A stretch of DNA of 5,586 nt from an archaeon. Lineage in GTDB: Archaea > Aenigmatarchaeota > Aenigmatarchaeia > GW2011-AR5 > GCA-2688965. The stretch covers positions 1,953-7,538 of the forward strand of contig NZEE01000017.1 of the NCBI GenBank assembly GCA_002688965.1. The letters are read 5' to 3'. A program made the position numbers and the translations under genes. Shown piece after piece: positions 1 through 5,586 of this stretch. Every line of letters begins with the position of its first letter. Position 1 is the first letter of the stretch. Under the pieces are notes generated by a model. It had not been told where the DNA came from. It saw nothing but the letters and a program-made list of their open reading frames with translations, and ran no database searches.

Positions 1-735
1 CTTGGTATTGAATATTATATAGAAACTGATAATGTAGAACAACGTGGAATCGGCGGTGGTATTGATTTGTGTGTTAGTAAAGTAAGAACGGAGTTTGTTA
101 ATATACTCCATTCGGACTTTTGGGTTGCGCCAAATCAAGATATTGAGTTGTTAAAATTATTTGATGAATTTCCAAACGATAGATTAATTGCTTCATCATT
201 CAGAGTTCAACCAGATATATTCCCAAATGATCCTGAATACAGACCTGGTACAGTTTTTGTACCTAAAGATAAGTTTGGTGCTTATGATGATGATTTTGAA
301 GAAGAATATTTTGATAAATGGTCTATTGAATTCTCAGAAAGTAATGACATCCATGTAAGAAAAGCTGGTGGTGCTGGATATTTCTGTAGGGTAGAAGACC
401 ATATTTATATTGGTGGTAATGATCCGAGGTTTGAACCAATGTATTGGGAAGATAAAGATTTATTTTCACGTATGCAAATGGAAGGATATAAATTTATAAT
501 GACAAGTAAATCGGTGGTGTGGCATTTTACTTCAAGAACATCACGATTTCCAGATAGTACAAGGGTTTTAGATAATAATAATAGACCATCACGTTTAGTG
601 GATTGGGAACAAAGAGCTATGAGAAGATTTATAAAGAAATGGGGTAGATTACCAGAAGAAGATGGGGAAAGTTTTGTTCTACCGATAACAGGAACCAATA
701 ACCCGAATAGAATAGAGTGGCCTTTCAATGAGTAA
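1..735 (+). CDS. GT2-type (GT-A) glycosyltransferase, 5' end missing
   Basis: The reading frame is open from the left edge, so the true start lies outside the window; the TTG at 67 is just an internal codon. The 244 visible residues read as the middle and C-terminal parts of a family 2 glycosyltransferase, which transfers a sugar from a nucleotide donor in the cytoplasm. A hydrophobic strand ends in His-Ser-Asp (bases 109-117), at the place where GT2 enzymes normally carry the metal-binding DxD. Further on, GGAGYF (about 364-381), IGGNDPRF (about 409-432) and WEDKDLFSR (about 445-471) match the typical GT2 acceptor-side block, followed by a VVWHF segment near 514-528. The charged tail after the domain ends at TAA 733-735. 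The next gene starts inside this one with an 8-base overlap. It is clearly related to the gene at the right edge. Donor and acceptor are not predictable. GT2 assignment is fairly secure; the missing N-terminus leaves the nucleotide-binding DD motif unseen. Confidence 0.82.
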   Translation, partial: LGIEYYIETDNVEQRGIGGGIDLCVSKVRTEFVNILHSDFWVAPNQDIELLKLFDEFPNDRLIASSFRVQPDIFPNDPEYRPGTVFVPKDKFGAYDDDFEEEYFDKWSIEFSESNDIHVRKAGGAGYFCRVEDHIYIGGNDPRFEPMYWEDKDLFSRMQMEGYKFIMTSKSVVWHFTSRTSRFPDSTRVLDNNNRPSRLVDWEQRAMRRFIKKWGRLPEEDGESFVLPITGTNNPNRIEWPFNE

Positions 736-1660
736 AGTATTATTAATAGGTGGTAATGGTTATATTGGAACAAGATTATATGAGTATCTATTAAACACAT
801 CCGCTACGATGATAGATGTTATGGATACTTGTTGGTTTGGAAACTCAATAGTAAATACAATAAAAGAAGATTATAGAAGTATGGATAAAAAGTTTTATTC
901 AGAGTATGATACTATTATTTTACTTGCAGGTCATTCGAGTGTTAAGATGTCGGAGGCTGGTTCAAATAGTTGTTTTAATAACAATGTAAGAAATTTTATA
1001 GAGTTGTTGGATAAATTAACTACACAAAAGTTAATTTATGCAAGTAGTTCAAGTGTTTATGGTTCAGTCGGTGGAAAAACAGTAAATGAAAAATATTATG
1101 GGTTCGAACCTTATAATCAATATGATATATCTAAACATACTGCTGATTTATATGCTCAAAAGTCTGATATAGAATATTATGCATTACGATTTGGTACAGT
1201 TAATGGATATTCTCCTGTTTTAAGAACTGATATTATGATAAATGCTATGGTTAATAGTGCTTTAAATAATGGTGAAATAAAATTGTTTATAAAGGATACT
1301 ATGAGACCAATATTAGGTATAGCTGATTTATGTAGAGCTGTTGGTACTATTGTGAAATCAAAAAAAGATAAAAGAGGATTATATAATTTAGCGTCTTTTA
1401 ATAAAACTGCTGAACAAATAGCTTATGAGGTTGCTGCTGTTGTAAATGTACCTGTTATTGAGTATGAAACTGATCCAAACGTTGTTATTAATATAAAAAA
1501 TCAAACTAAAGCTTATAATTTTTCAATATCAACTTTAAAATTTAGAAAGGAATTTGGTTTTAAATTTAAAGAGACGGTAGATAGTATTACGAGTGAATTA
1601 GTTGAAAATTGGGAATCAATGATTAAAACAGATAGGAGTAAACCTCATGAGTACAAATAA
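728..1660 (+). CDS. NAD-dependent sugar epimerase/dehydratase (extended SDR)
   Basis: This is a complete 310-residue protein, a normal length for the extended short-chain dehydrogenase family that modifies nucleotide sugars. Visible motifs are the Rossmann dinucleotide-binding loop GGNGYIG (residues 8-14), LLAGHSS (65-71), which follows the fourth strand, an NNNV segment (84-87), the SSSSVYG block supplying the catalytic Ser (106-112), and the catalytic Tyr132-xxx-Lys136 pair. A LRFGTVNG stretch (153-160) matches the substrate-proximal LRxxNVYG of the family. The block usually read as RDxxHVxD is here MRPILGIAD (192-200), so the substrate site is divergent. The reaction (4-epimerisation, 4,6-dehydration or decarboxylation of an NDP-sugar) cannot be chosen from sequence alone. 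ATG 728 overlaps the upstream stop by 8 bases; only a weak GAG lies upstream, so coupled translation is likely. The 3' end overlaps the methyltransferase start by 14 bases. Confidence 0.9.
   Translation: MSKVLLIGGNGYIGTRLYEYLLNTSATMIDVMDTCWFGNSIVNTIKEDYRSMDKKFYSEYDTIILLAGHSSVKMSEAGSNSCFNNNVRNFIELLDKLTTQKLIYASSSSVYGSVGGKTVNEKYYGFEPYNQYDISKHTADLYAQKSDIEYYALRFGTVNGYSPVLRTDIMINAMVNSALNNGEIKLFIKDTMRPILGIADLCRAVGTIVKSKKDKRGLYNLASFNKTAEQIAYEVAAVVNVPVIEYETDPNVVINIKNQTKAYNFSISTLKFRKEFGFKFKETVDSITSELVENWESMIKTDRSKPHEYK
1633..1638 (+). promoter_or_regulatory. Shine-Dalgarno site for the methyltransferase gene
   Basis: TAGGAG sits 8 bases before ATG 1647, inside the 3' end of the epimerase gene. It is one of the best ribosome-binding sequences in the window and supports the overlapping start at 1647. 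Confidence 0.65.
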
Positions 1661-2900
1661 TTTTTATGAACAAAAAGAGTGTTTGTGTTGCGGTAAAGAA
1701 AATTTAGATATACTTCTTGATTTGAATGAACAACCATTAGCAAATTCTTACCATGACAATTCAGAAGAATTGGAGAAGTATCCTCTAGGTGTTAATTTAT
1801 GTCAAGACTGTTATCATATTCAATTAACAGATGCAGTTAATCCAGATTTATTGTTTAAAGATTATTTGTATGTAAGTGGTACGACCCAAACACTAAAAGA
1901 TAATTTTAAATGGTTTGCTGATTATGTAGTTGAGAATCATCCAGTAGTGAATAAATTACGGGGAACGGGGGTTAGTTCGGTATTGGATATTGCTTGCAAT
2001 GATGGTACTCAATTAGATTTTTTTAAAGAAAAAGGTATAGCTACATATGGTATAGATCCTGCCGAAAACCTATATGAGTTGAGTTCAAAAAATCACAATG
2101 TTATTTGTGATTATTTTGATAGCAAGTTATATGAAGAAGGTTGGCCTCTTGAAGGATATAAAACATTTGATATTATTATTGCACAAAATGTATTTGCTCA
2201 TAATAGAAATCCGAAGAAGTTTTTAGACGATTGTGAAAAGATAATGAATGATGATTCAAAATTATATATTCAAACATCTCAAGCAGAAATGATTTTAAAT
2301 AATCAGTTTGATACGATATATCATGAACATATTTCATTTTTTAATATTAATTCATTTAACGAGTTAACTAAAAGAACAAATTTACATTTAGTTGATGTTA
2401 TAAAAACACCAGTTCATGGTATAAGTTATTTATTTACACTGAGTAAAAATTCACATAATATCCAAAAAGTAAAAAATGAGTTGGATGTTGAAAAACAACG
2501 GGGGTTGTCAAGTCAAAAAACTTATGATAATTACAAATTAAAGGTATTGGAAATTGTAGAGAACTTTAAACTTTTGGTAGAACAATCAAGAGATGAGGGA
2601 TATAAAATAGTTGGTTATGGTGCAGCAGCGAAAGGTATGACATTTTTAAATTTTGCTGATGTTAAATTGGATGTTATTATTGATGATAATCCACTTAAAC
2701 AAAAATTATATACACCTGGTACTAATATAATTATCAAATCGGTTGAACACCTTAAAAGTTATAATGAAGATGACAGAATATTATTTATACCATTAGCATG
2801 GAATTTTTACGATGAAATAAGAGAGAGGATAGTGAATGTAAGAAATAATAATAATGATGAGTTTTTAAGATATTTCCCAGCAGTAAAAATAGAGAATTAA
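1647..2900 (+). CDS. Sugar C-methyltransferase-like SAM enzyme, three-domain
   Basis: This 417-residue protein has the three-part build of the NDP-sugar C-3 methyltransferase family (TylCIII/EvaC/TcaB9 type). The N-terminal zinc module shows Cys12-xx-Cys15 and Cys52-xx-Cys55, followed by HIQL. Tyr75 in DYLYVSGT lies where TcaB9-type enzymes carry an active-site Tyr. The SAM-binding Rossmann domain carries VLDIACNDG (112-120), acidic Asp137 in GIDP, and IIIAQNVFAH (176-185). YHEH (225-228) supplies the Glu-His pair described as catalytic in TcaB9. The C-terminal domain has the glycine-rich GYGAAAKG (323-330), IDDNP and a late PLAWNF. Known members methylate a 4-keto-6-deoxy nucleotide sugar; that substrate is inferred here, and no sugar 4,6-dehydratase is recognised with certainty in the window. 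The usual HGGS near the end of the SAM domain is HGIS (257-260). A run of four Asn (400-403), encoded by AAT repeats, lies near the C-terminus. Stop at 2898-2900 precedes the next ATG by one base. Confidence 0.88.
   Translation: MSTNNFYEQKECLCCGKENLDILLDLNEQPLANSYHDNSEELEKYPLGVNLCQDCYHIQLTDAVNPDLLFKDYLYVSGTTQTLKDNFKWFADYVVENHPVVNKLRGTGVSSVLDIACNDGTQLDFFKEKGIATYGIDPAENLYELSSKNHNVICDYFDSKLYEEGWPLEGYKTFDIIIAQNVFAHNRNPKKFLDDCEKIMNDDSKLYIQTSQAEMILNNQFDTIYHEHISFFNINSFNELTKRTNLHLVDVIKTPVHGISYLFTLSKNSHNIQKVKNELDVEKQRGLSSQKTYDNYKLKVLEIVENFKLLVEQSRDEGYKIVGYGAAAKGMTFLNFADVKLDVIIDDNPLKQKLYTPGTNIIIKSVEHLKSYNEDDRILFIPLAWNFYDEIRERIVNVRNNNNDEFLRYFPAVKIEN
1964..1973 (+). repeat. AACGGGGGTT, copy 1
   Basis: This ten-base sequence inside the methyltransferase gene recurs exactly at 2497-2506; it is preceded by another GGGG at 1960-1963. 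G-runs of this size are rare in such AT-rich DNA. No function is assigned. Confidence 0.3.
2497..2506 (+). repeat. AACGGGGGTT, copy 2
   Basis: Exact second copy of the ten-base sequence at 1964-1973, in a different codon phase of the same gene (read as Q-R-G-L here, T-G-V there). The core ACGGGGG also occurs at 3172-3178 in the next gene. Confidence 0.3.
2844..2855 (+). repeat. (AAT)4 trinucleotide run
   Basis: Four in-frame AAT codons encode four Asn (residues 400-403) near the C-terminus of the methyltransferase. Length change would add or remove Asn without shifting the frame. Confidence 0.5.
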
Positions 2901-2901
2901 T

Positions 2902-3345
2902 ATGAATTATATTACAAATATAGATACACTTTCAGCCTTATTGGATAGATTAATATCTGAGAATATTAAGCTATACTTTTTTCGTAAAGATGGTGTTGTT
3001 GATAATATTAAACATCAAGAAGAATTAATAGAAAAAATAAAGTATAGAATAGTTAATCTACTATCTGAAGTTTATTCAGTTGGTGAGTATGAGTATGTGT
3101 CAGAGTTAAGAACATATAAACCAGAAGATATAGTAGAAACAATTGAGGAGTTGATTAAGAATGATATTACTACGGGGGAGGGTGATAGAGCAAATTTAAA
3201 AGAAGCTACATCAGATAATCCATCACTTAAACATTTTACTAGAAATCATAAGTTGATTAGGAAGGCAAATGAGAATAGGGCTGTAGCAAAGAATAAATTA
3301 GATGAACAATTTAAAGGTTTTATAGATGAAAGTAATCAAAGCTAA
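2902..3345 (+). CDS. Uncharacterised 147-residue charged, mostly helical protein
   Basis: I do not recognise a named family. The protein is soluble-looking: no signal peptide, no membrane segment, and no Cys, so no metal-binding Cys cluster. Residues 1-55 read as two amphipathic helices rich in Leu/Ile and Lys/Glu, with LSALLDRLISENIKLYFF near 10-27 and a HQEELIEKIK stretch near 38-47. A middle acidic part contains ELRTYKPEDIVETIEELI, then a Gly-rich turn TTGEGDRANLKEA. The C-terminal third is basic and polar (RNHKLIRKANENRAVAKNK). ATG 2902 lies one base after the methyltransferase stop, with a weak AGAGA at 2891-2895. The 3' end overlaps the next gene by 20 bases. Codon pattern and continuous frame match the neighbours, so it is very likely real. 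Its position between two sugar enzymes suggests an accessory or partner role in the same pathway (inference). Confidence 0.8.
   Translation: MNYITNIDTLSALLDRLISENIKLYFFRKDGVVDNIKHQEELIEKIKYRIVNLLSEVYSVGEYEYVSELRTYKPEDIVETIEELIKNDITTGEGDRANLKEATSDNPSLKHFTRNHKLIRKANENRAVAKNKLDEQFKGFIDESNQS
3313..3317 (+). promoter_or_regulatory. Shine-Dalgarno site for the GT-B-like gene
   Basis: AAAGG lies 8 bases before ATG 3326, within the end of the upstream 147-residue gene. It supports the start that produces the 20-base overlap. Confidence 0.5.
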
Positions 3346-4267
3346 TCCTGAATTTGCATCTGAATTAGTTTGTGTTATACCTTATGCTAATTGGTTACAA
3401 CAAAATAATCAATTGGAAAAGGTTGTTACAAGTAAAGGCATGTCTTCTTTCTACTATTTTTGTGATAATATTGAAGAAAGATTTGAATATAGAACCTTTG
3501 ATATTAATTCGAATGGGTTGGGGGAAGTTCCAAATAGTTGGATACATCATAATACTACATCTATTTTTGGAAAAGATCACGATGAATTGTCAGAAGAACA
3601 GTGGTTTGAGGTAAATGGAGTTTTAGATTATTCTCAATGGATGCCACCATCCTATTCTGAACATTATAGTTCTGATGAGTTTGATGATTTAAAACCATTT
3701 ATTGTTATTAATAATAATTACAATATTGAATATGGTAATGATATATCAAAGTCGTTAAGATATTTTGATATAAAAGCGTTGTATGATATTTTTAACTATT
3801 TAACTGATAAGGGATATACTGTAATTTATAAAAGACCAAACAATACAGAATTTGCACTTGATCAAAATGAAGTAGTAACTCTCGGTAGTAAAGTTACTTT
3901 AAATGCAAATGTTCAAGGTTTGGGTGTTATAGATGATTATGAGTTGTGTGGATATTATGATAAGGTAATTAATTTGAATTTACTAAAAAAAGATTATACT
4001 TATACATATAATGAGTTACAGTTAAGATTGTTTTCAAGTGCAAATGGATTTATAACTACAAACGGTGGTGGTGGTTTTTTATGTTCATATTTTAAAAAAC
4101 CTGTATTATTTTATGTGCCGCATGGTAAGGAGTTGAGATCTGGTTATTTAACTAAACAAAATTCTTATGTAAAGAGGTTATCTAATTCTGATATCTATGT
4201 TGTTTTGGATGAAGGTAATAAAAATGACTATACAAAACTAATTAAAAAAATGAAGGATGTATTTTAA
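3326..4267 (+). CDS. Putative glycosyltransferase, GT-B-like C-terminal part
   Basis: This is a complete 313-residue protein with no membrane segment or signal peptide. The N-terminus (SELVCVIPYANWL, 12-24) has the look of the first strand and helix of a GT-B domain of the heptosyltransferase type. A mid-protein LDYSQWMPPSY segment (100-110) precedes a second Rossmann-like half beginning with PFIVINNNYNIEY. YTVIYKRPN (about 168-176) and the block FITTNGGGGFLCSYFKKP (242-259), followed by VLFYVPHG, resemble the donor-nucleotide-binding loop at the C-terminal domain of GT-B enzymes, where a Gly-rich turn is followed by a helix and a K/RP. These are pattern resemblances only; I cannot place it in a named CAZy family. 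The start at 3326 has AAAGG upstream and a 20-base overlap with the previous gene; the TAA stop shares one base with the next ATG. Alternatives are a nucleotide-sugar-binding protein without transferase activity or a modifying enzyme. Confidence 0.6.
   Translation: MKVIKANPEFASELVCVIPYANWLQQNNQLEKVVTSKGMSSFYYFCDNIEERFEYRTFDINSNGLGEVPNSWIHHNTTSIFGKDHDELSEEQWFEVNGVLDYSQWMPPSYSEHYSSDEFDDLKPFIVINNNYNIEYGNDISKSLRYFDIKALYDIFNYLTDKGYTVIYKRPNNTEFALDQNEVVTLGSKVTLNANVQGLGVIDDYELCGYYDKVINLNLLKKDYTYTYNELQLRLFSSANGFITTNGGGGFLCSYFKKPVLFYVPHGKELRSGYLTKQNSYVKRLSNSDIYVVLDEGNKNDYTKLIKKMKDVF
4253..4257 (+). promoter_or_regulatory. Shine-Dalgarno site for the dehydrogenase gene
   Basis: AAGGA lies 9 bases before ATG 4267, inside the end of the upstream gene. 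The stop and start share one base (TAATG), which fits termination-reinitiation. Confidence 0.55.
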
Positions 4268-5148
4268 TGAAATTAAATCAAAAAATAGGTATTGTCGGCA
4301 GAGGATTTGTAGGATCTGCAGTACAATTTGGTTTTTCTCCAAGTGTGGGGTGTGATGCAGAAGTTAGAGTGTATGACATAGATCCGAATAAATCAACACA
4401 TACTTTAGAGGAAACGGTTAATAAATCCGATTTTATATTTTTATCAGTTCCAACACCATCTAATATAAATGGATCTATAAATATTGATGTATTGGATGAT
4501 GCTTTAAATAATATTAGTAAAGTATCAACAACGCCTGGCGTAATTCTTATAAGGTCTACAGTTATACCAGGAACAACTAGAAAGTTTCAAAGTAAATATT
4601 CTAATTTAAATTTATTATTTAATCCTGAGTATTTAACTGAAAGAAATGCTAACTTTGATTTCATTAATCAATCTCGTTTTATTATTGGTGGTGGTGAAGT
4701 GGCAGTAAGCAAAATGTGTTCTGAAAATTTATCAGACTTATTTAGAGAAAGGTTTGGTGAAAGTGTATCTATTTTGGAAACTAATTATGAAACTGCTGAG
4801 ATGATAAAATATATGAACAACTGTTTCTTTTCTACCAAAATTTCATTTATGAATGAGATGTATCAAATAGCAGAGAAGTCGAATGTAAATTGGGAACAAG
4901 CAGTATCAGGTTTTGTAACTGATGGTAGAATAGGACATTCTCATTTAAATGTGCCTGGTCCTGATGGGAAATTTGGATTTGGTGGGAGTTGTTTCCCTAA
5001 AGATGTTAGGGCTCTAATAAAATATGCAGAAGAAGTTGGAGTTGATGCAAATGTGTTGAAAGGTGCATGGGAGACAAATTTACAGGTTAGACCTGAAAAG
5101 GATTGGGAAAAATTAAAGGGTAGATCAGTAGTAGATGAAATCAATTAG
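4267..5148 (+). CDS. UDP-glucose/GDP-mannose 6-dehydrogenase, short form without C-terminal domain
   Basis: The enzyme family oxidises an NDP-hexose twice with NAD+ to the NDP-uronic acid in the cytoplasm. The NAD-binding loop GRGFVG is at 11-16, Asp37 ends the second strand (VYDID), and SVPTP is at 60-64. All residues matched to the Streptococcus pyogenes enzyme's catalytic set are present with the right spacing: Thr98 in RSTV, Glu121 and Glu125 in NPEYLTE, Lys181 and Asn185 in KYMNN, Cys242 (nucleophile) and Asp246 in FGGSCFPKD. The protein then stops at residue 293, after the helix that links to the third domain. Typical members are about 390-450 residues and carry a C-terminal nucleotide-sugar-binding domain, absent here. 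The stop is not an obvious frameshift, because the next gene begins immediately with a proper GT2 N-terminus. The substrate could be UDP-glucose, UDP-N-acetyl sugar or GDP-mannose; sequence does not decide. Confidence 0.92.
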   Translation: MKLNQKIGIVGRGFVGSAVQFGFSPSVGCDAEVRVYDIDPNKSTHTLEETVNKSDFIFLSVPTPSNINGSINIDVLDDALNNISKVSTTPGVILIRSTVIPGTTRKFQSKYSNLNLLFNPEYLTERNANFDFINQSRFIIGGGEVAVSKMCSENLSDLFRERFGESVSILETNYETAEMIKYMNNCFFSTKISFMNEMYQIAEKSNVNWEQAVSGFVTDGRIGHSHLNVPGPDGKFGFGGSCFPKDVRALIKYAEEVGVDANVLKGAWETNLQVRPEKDWEKLKGRSVVDEIN

Positions 5149-5586
5149 TTTTATACAGCCAAGTAGAAGTACCCTAAAATATTTAAAGTGGTCCTATAGG
5201 TCAATACGGAAGAATTTGGGGTATTCTCATGAGATATGTATGGCGGACGACTTTTCTAATGATGGTACGTGGGAATGGATGAAAGAGATTTCAGAGAAAG
5301 ATGAGAATGTAAAAATACATAGAAATGAAGGACCGGAACGGTTAGGTCATACTATTTTATATGATACTTTAATAAATGATTATGCTACAAATGACATTGT
5401 AATGATATTTCATAGTGATATGTACGCTTGTCCAAATATGGATACAGAGATGTTGAAACATTTAGAGCCAGGAGTGGTAGTATCAGCTACTCGAATAGAA
5501 CCACCATTACATCCTGATGGACCAGAAAAGATATTAGTAGATTTTGGTATAGAACCTGAAGAATTTAAAGAACAAGAACTTATGAA
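5135..5586 (+). CDS. GT2-type (GT-A) glycosyltransferase, 3' end missing
   Basis: The frame opens at ATG 5135, directly after an in-frame TAG (5132-5134), so this is the earliest possible ATG, and runs to the right edge without a stop (150 complete codons). The N-terminus is a standard GT2 opening: strand SISFIQPSRS (3-12), a helix, then MADDFSNDGTWEW (36-48), where Asp38/Asp39 and Ser41 form the nucleotide-binding DDxS motif. A hydrophobic strand then ends in His93-Ser94-Asp95, where the DxD motif is expected, followed by PNMDTEMLK. The same pattern occurs in the gene at the left edge. The start overlaps the dehydrogenase by 14 bases. AAAGGG at 5115-5120 is 14 bases away, longer than usual, so coupled translation is likely. 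The family is well supported; sugar specificity is unknown and the acceptor-side domain lies outside the window. Confidence 0.85.
   Translation, partial: MKSISFIQPSRSTLKYLKWSYRSIRKNLGYSHEICMADDFSNDGTWEWMKEISEKDENVKIHRNEGPERLGHTILYDTLINDYATNDIVMIFHSDMYACPNMDTEMLKHLEPGVVVSATRIEPPLHPDGPEKILVDFGIEPEEFKEQELM

Noticed and set aside
67..69. TTG as the start of the first gene
   Set aside because: The same frame is open back to base 1 and encodes GT2-like sequence upstream, so the gene starts outside the window.
487..494. TATAAATT, resembling a T4 late promoter
   Set aside because: It has one mismatch to TATAAATA, lies inside a gene, and such strings are common in AT-rich DNA.
405..800. 131-codon open frame on the - strand
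   Set aside because: It lies antisense to the GT2 gene and the epimerase start, both strongly supported by motifs. It has no recognisable domain; it is a by-product of codon bias.
1958..1973. G-quadruplex
   Set aside because: Only two adjacent G-runs are present; four closely spaced runs would be needed.
3372..3614. 80-codon + strand frame, and a 61-codon - strand frame at 3395-3580
   Set aside because: Both lie inside the GT-B-like gene in other frames, and the motif-bearing frame there is continuous over 313 codons.
4064..4075. (GGT)4 as a phase-variable repeat
   Set aside because: It encodes the conserved-looking Gly loop of the GT-B-like protein, is short, and length changes would stay in frame.
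4941..5144. 67-codon open frame on the - strand
   Set aside because: It is antisense to the conserved catalytic region of the dehydrogenase and has no independent evidence.
5100..5200. Frameshift truncating the dehydrogenase
   Set aside because: The frame after the stop closes again quickly (TAG within six codons), and the overlapping frame is a complete GT2 N-terminus, not a dehydrogenase C-terminal domain.
5193..5200. CCTATAGG palindrome as an operator
   Set aside because: It is an eight-base palindrome inside the GT2 coding region with no partner copy; chance is sufficient.

Overview
The window is a low-GC (roughly one-third G+C by eye) stretch of densely packed protein-coding DNA. Seven genes all lie on the + strand, and there is no intergenic gap longer than one base. 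Both outer genes run off the window edges. I see no rRNA, tRNA, CRISPR array, insertion sequence, terminator or convincing promoter. The single transcription direction, overlapping gene ends, compact enzyme versions and surface-sugar gene content fit a glycan cassette of a large AT-rich tailed phage, as known from T4-like marine phages, or the O-antigen/capsule locus of an AT-rich (for example marine) bacterium. No structural or replication gene is present, so the host cannot be settled from this window. I lean towards phage.

Layout, left to right: (1) the 3' part of a GT2-type (GT-A fold) glycosyltransferase, 1-735; (2) an extended-SDR NAD-dependent sugar epimerase/dehydratase, 728-1660; (3) a three-domain sugar C-methyltransferase-like protein with an N-terminal zinc-binding module, 1647-2900; (4) a 147-residue protein of unknown function, 2902-3345; (5) a 313-residue protein with a GT-B-like C-terminal part, probably a glycosyltransferase, 3326-4267; (6) a shortened UDP-glucose/GDP-mannose dehydrogenase lacking the usual C-terminal domain, 4267-5148; (7) the 5' part of a second GT2 glycosyltransferase, 5135 to the right edge. 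Genes 1 and 7 share an unusual HSD motif and look like paralogues flanking the cassette.

How they may work together (inference): the dehydrogenase oxidises an NDP-hexose to an NDP-uronic acid, the SDR enzyme epimerises, decarboxylates or dehydrates a nucleotide sugar, the methyltransferase adds a carbon branch to a keto-sugar, and the two GT2 enzymes plus the GT-B-like protein transfer the sugars. Stop and start codons overlap by 1 to 20 bases, or are separated by one base, at every junction. This points to one polycistronic message with translational coupling. The least explained parts are the 147-residue protein and its overlapping GT-B-like neighbour.
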